Shown here piece after piece: positions 60,820 through 64,000 of a DNA stretch of 64,000 nt. The translations under genes and the position numbers were made by a program. This DNA is from Sequoia sempervirens (Eukaryota; Streptophyta; Pinopsida; Cupressales; Cupressaceae): the NCBI GenBank assembly GCA_007258455.2, contig VDFB02047230.1:156283413-156347412 (forward strand), given 5' to 3'. The notes beneath the pieces were generated by a model. That model searched no databases, had not been told where the DNA came from, and saw only the letters and a program-made list of their open reading frames with translations. The stretch's first letter is position 1, and each line of letters starts with the position of its first letter.

Positions 60820-63800
60820 ATGGCTGGAGATGAAGGAAAGTGTTGGAAGCATCCACCATCCTTTAATGGACATAACTATGATGTTTGGGAAAAGAAGATG
60901 AAGACCATAATGGTTGCAAATGATTTGTGTGAATTTCTAATCAGTGGCTTCAATGATGTAACTGATCTTGTAGCATATGGAGTTCTCACAAACAATCAGA
61001 AGACCTAGTTGAAGGAGTTAAGGAGGAAAGATGCTAAGGAATTGAGTTTGATAGAAGCAACCTTGACATAGGCCATTTTTCCTAGAATATCAGTAGCTAA
61101 CTATGTAATGGAAGCTTGGGAAACCCTCTAGACCAACTATAAAGGAACTAACAAGGTCAAATTGGTGAAGCTCTAGATGTTTCGAAGAGAGTTTGAGACT
61201 CTTGAAATGAAGGACAATGAGTCCATTTCAGTTTTTCACACAAGACTCTCAAGTTTCATAAACTAGTTGAGAGTGAATTATGAAGTCATGGATGATTAGA
61301 GGATTATGGAGAAAATCCTTAGGAGCTTACCCACAAAGTTTGATGCATTGGTGGTTACCATTAAAGAGGCAAAGGATATCACAACCTTGTTTGTTGATGA
61401 GCTGATGGGTTCTCTGCAAACTCATGAGCAGTGCCTAAATAGGTCTGCTACTTCTTCCCAAGAGAAAGAGTTTAAACCTCTATCAAATGTAAGAGGAAGG
61501 AAGAGAAGAAACAATGGTGGAAGGAGCTCAAGAGGTAGAGGTCGTGGAAAATCTAGACAAGGAAATGTTGGAGGAGATAGCTTGGTACAAGAAAATAGTC
61601 AAGAGGGAGCGAGAAGCTCTCAGACCAGCTCCCGAGGAGGCAAGAAGAACAGCAGTTTGAATTAGAAGAATGTCAAGAGCAATGTTGAATGCTACTACTA
61701 TCATAAATCTGGTCATTATGCAACTGAATGCTGGACAAAGAAGTGTGATCAGTCAAAAAAAAATGCAAATGTGGCTGAAGGAAATCAGTCCACAACCTTC
61801 ATCATGTGAACCATTGGTGAAGAAGGCGGCCCCAAAGTTTGGTATTTGGACAACAGTTACAACAACCACATGAGTGGTAATGAAAGTTTGTTTTTTTTCA
61901 TTGATAAAAATGTAAAGTTTTAAATTAGAATGGGGAACAATGGATTAGTTCTAGTTGTGGGAAGATGATCTATTATGATCCGCACCAAGCAAGGTGAGAA
62001 GAAGGATATACAAAATGTATTTCTTGCTCCTGGGTTAAAGCATAACCTCATGAGTGTTGGAAAACTAATGAAAAATGGATATAAAGTGCTGACGGAGAAG
62101 GGTCAATGCATTATTTATTACAAGAATGATAGGATGAAGGTGTTTGTAGTAGTTCAAATGACAAAGAATCAGATGTTTCCTTTGAAGATTGAGACGTGTT
62201 TCTCATCTCAGTCTGTTGTTGCACCTCTTATGAATGGAAAATGTACAGGAGTACAAACAGTAGCCCTCAAGAGCACAATTCAAGACCCCTCCAAGCTATG
62301 ACATCTCAGGTATGGACATTTAGGCTATGCTAGTTTAAGTCTTTTGTTCAAGAACAAAATGATTGATGGTTTGCCAAGAATAGTAGACCCTAATGTTAAG
62401 TGTGAGGCTTGCATGTTGGGAAAGCAACATAGGCAGCCCTTTCAATCGGGCAACTCTACAAGGGAAAGAGAACCATTGGAGTTGGTACACATGGATTTGG
62501 TAGGCCCTATGCAAATCATTTCTATTGGTAAAAGTAGATTTTTTATGACCTTTATTGATGATTACAACCATAAGATGTGGATCTATTTTTTGAAACTTAA
62601 ATCTAAAGATTTTGATAAGTTTTTGTTGTTTAAGGCCCGGGTTGAAAAGGAGAGTGGACACATGATCAAGGTCCTAAAGTTAGATCGAGGAGGAGAGTAT
62701 ACCTCCAATCAGTTTGTAAATTTTTGCAAGCAAAATGGCATCAAGAAGGAGCTAATAGCTAGTTATACTTCGCAAAAAAATGGAGTGGTTGAGAGAAAGA
62801 ATAGGACCATCGTGGAGATGGAAAGTAACATGATGAAAGAAAAGGGACTCTCGATTGAATATTGAGGAGAGGTTGTAGCAACAACTATATATCTAATAAA
62901 TAGAAGTGCAACAAAGGCAGTCTGTAACAAAATCCCTCAAGAGGTAGGGCTAAAACGCAAGTGGATGGTTGAGCACTTAAGAGTGTTTGGGTGTGTAGCA
63001 TATGCACATGTGCCTAAGGAAAAGAGGCAGAAATTGGATGACAAGGGCGAGAAATGTATTTTCACAGGCTACAATGAGGAGTCCAAAGCCTATAGGCTGT
63101 ATAATTTGGTCACCAAGATGATAGTGATTAGTAGGGACGTGGAGTTCCTAGAGGATGAGTCATGGGACAGAATGATAGTTTCTGACATCTTAGAACTATT
63201 CCTGATAGCTCTTGAAGAAGTAGAAATAGAACAAGAAGTTTAGCAAGATGAGCCTGTAGTCATTCCTAAAAGTGTCAGATGAGCTCTTGAAAGCTCTGGA
63301 AGAGCTCCTGAAGTAGGCAAACAATCAAGAAGATGGTCATAGATAGCCAGAAGATTGGCTCTTGAAAGCACCAGTTGAGCTCCATGAAAGCTCCCGACAG
63401 CTCTTGAAAGCTCTTGAAGTGAGTAGATAGAAAGGAAAGTAGCCAAAGATAGCCAAAATATTGGCTCTTGAAAGCTCCAGAAGAGCTCTTGAGAGCTCTC
63501 GATAGCTCCTGAACTAGCCTGTTCAGTAGAGCTGCAACAATAGTGAAATTTCATACCCCACTCTCGCCTCCCTAATGCCAAAGAAGACCAAGAGTCTAAG
63601 GGATTTCTACCAGAATGAAAGGCATGATGAAGAATTTGATGAGAGTGTGAATTTTGCATTATTTTCTCATAGTGATCCGATTTATTTTGAGGATTTTGTG
63701 AAAGAGGAGAAATGGTGTGAGGCCATGGATGAGGAGATGGATGCAATAGAGAGGAACAATACATGGGAGTTAACTAATTTTCCCCCCTAATTTTCCTCCC

Positions 63801-64000
63801 AACAAGCAAGTTATTGGGGTGAAATGGTTCTACAAGACCAAGTGTAATGTCGAAGGAAGGATAGAGTGGCGCAAAGAACGATTGGTGGTCAAGGGGTACA
63901 AAAAATAGTTTGGGAGAGATTATAATCAGACATTTTCCCCCGTTGCAAGAATGGAAACCATGCAGACAGTCATAGAAATTGTAGCCCAGGACATGTGGAA
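60820..64000 (+). pseudogene. Ty1/copia gag-pol, 5' three quarters, disabled
   Basis: ATG at 60820 opens gag (HPPSFNGHNYDVWEKKMKT). CCHC at 61690-61731 has Tyr for the second Cys. Protease site at 61849 reads DNSYNNHM, so the DSG triad is lost. Integrase: zinc motif from 62302, catalytic Asp 62494, Asp 62683 and Glu 62791 (35 residues between the last two). HLRVFGC at 62971. A hinge with agctc repeats spans 63270-63530. The RT start (WCEAMDEEMDAIERNNTW) is in another frame at 63575-63787. A 13-bp tandem duplication at 63776-63800 then shifts frame again to VIGVKWFYKTK. RT YVDD and RNase H lie past the window. In frame 1: TAG at 61006, 61069, 61129, 61174, 61264, 61297, 61663, TAA at 61921, TGA at 61807, 61966, 62299, 62863. 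Confidence 0.92.
63270..63530 (+). repeat. agctc-rich short repeats in the copia integrase-RT hinge
   Basis: gagctcttgaaagctct, gagctcctgaag and cagctcttgaaagctcttg recur about ten times. They are partly palindromic around AGCT. The same motif is in the 5' LTR of this element. Confidence 0.85.

Noticed and set aside
63240..63764. 174-codon minus-strand frame at the end of the window
   Set aside because: It lies antisense to copia integrase-RT hinge repeats and to the RT start; openness comes from the agctc repeats.
1..64000. CRISPR array, bacterial operons, rRNA genes
   Set aside because: No regular direct repeats with unique spacers, no ribosome-binding sites or operon spacing, no rRNA similarity; the content is plant nuclear transposons.

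Overview
The window looks like intergenic DNA from a large, repeat-rich plant nuclear genome. It is AT-rich. Its retroelements use primer sites complementary to plant initiator tRNA-Met. The copia, Ty3 chromovirus, Tat-like Ty3 and L1-type relics are plant types, and the two host-gene relics are a CYP85-clan P450 and an RPA1 of plant style. The decay and nesting suggest a slowly purging genome such as a gymnosperm or fern, but the sequence does not fix the species. I see no intact host gene.

Layout. 1-6200 holds a TRIM-like tiny LTR element, a copia gag relic with its LTR, and a candidate solo LTR. 6580-9030 is the densest coding-relic patch: an antisense LINE reverse-transcriptase piece, then a three-exon relic of a DDE-type transposase-like protein, then exons of a P450 pseudogene on the same strand. 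10500-20320 is an antisense Ty3 relic with gag but no recognisable pol. Its 3' LTR is split by a 3.4-kb element with a 5-bp target duplication (catga). 20325-32469, 38776-40580 and 51660-56830 are blocks of unclassified, mutually similar repeats in both orientations, with many TA/GTA microsatellites.

Three LTR elements are cut into this background. One at 22435-24929 is non-autonomous, antisense, has 0.28-kb LTRs and the TSD atgtg. One at 32470-38775 is a full-length Ty3 chromovirus with at least 22 in-frame stops. One at 43230-50685 is non-autonomous, antisense, has 2.1-kb LTRs filled with a degenerate short tandem repeat and the TSD tttct; it sits in an RPA1 pseudogene (41369-43229 and 50691-50745). 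57151-57797 is a retroposed antisense coiled-coil ORF with a 15-bp TSD. 60099-64000 is the 5' LTR, gag, protease, integrase and start of reverse transcriptase of a Ty1/copia element cut by the window edge.

How it fits together. Insertion order can be read from the nesting: RPA1 pseudogene before the 7.5-kb element, repeat family before the 2.5-kb element and before the chromovirus, and Ty3 LTR before the 3.4-kb element. In the two autonomous-type elements nearly all disabling changes are in-frame stops or G-to-A/C-to-T replacements at key residues. In copia gag the first seven stops are all TAG. This is the expected scar of cytosine-methylation silencing. The least explained features are the intron-bearing transposase-like relic next to P450 exons, the tandem-repeat-filled LTRs, the AGCTC repeats shared by the copia LTR and its pol hinge, and the unclassified repeat family with a 27-bp core in seven copies.
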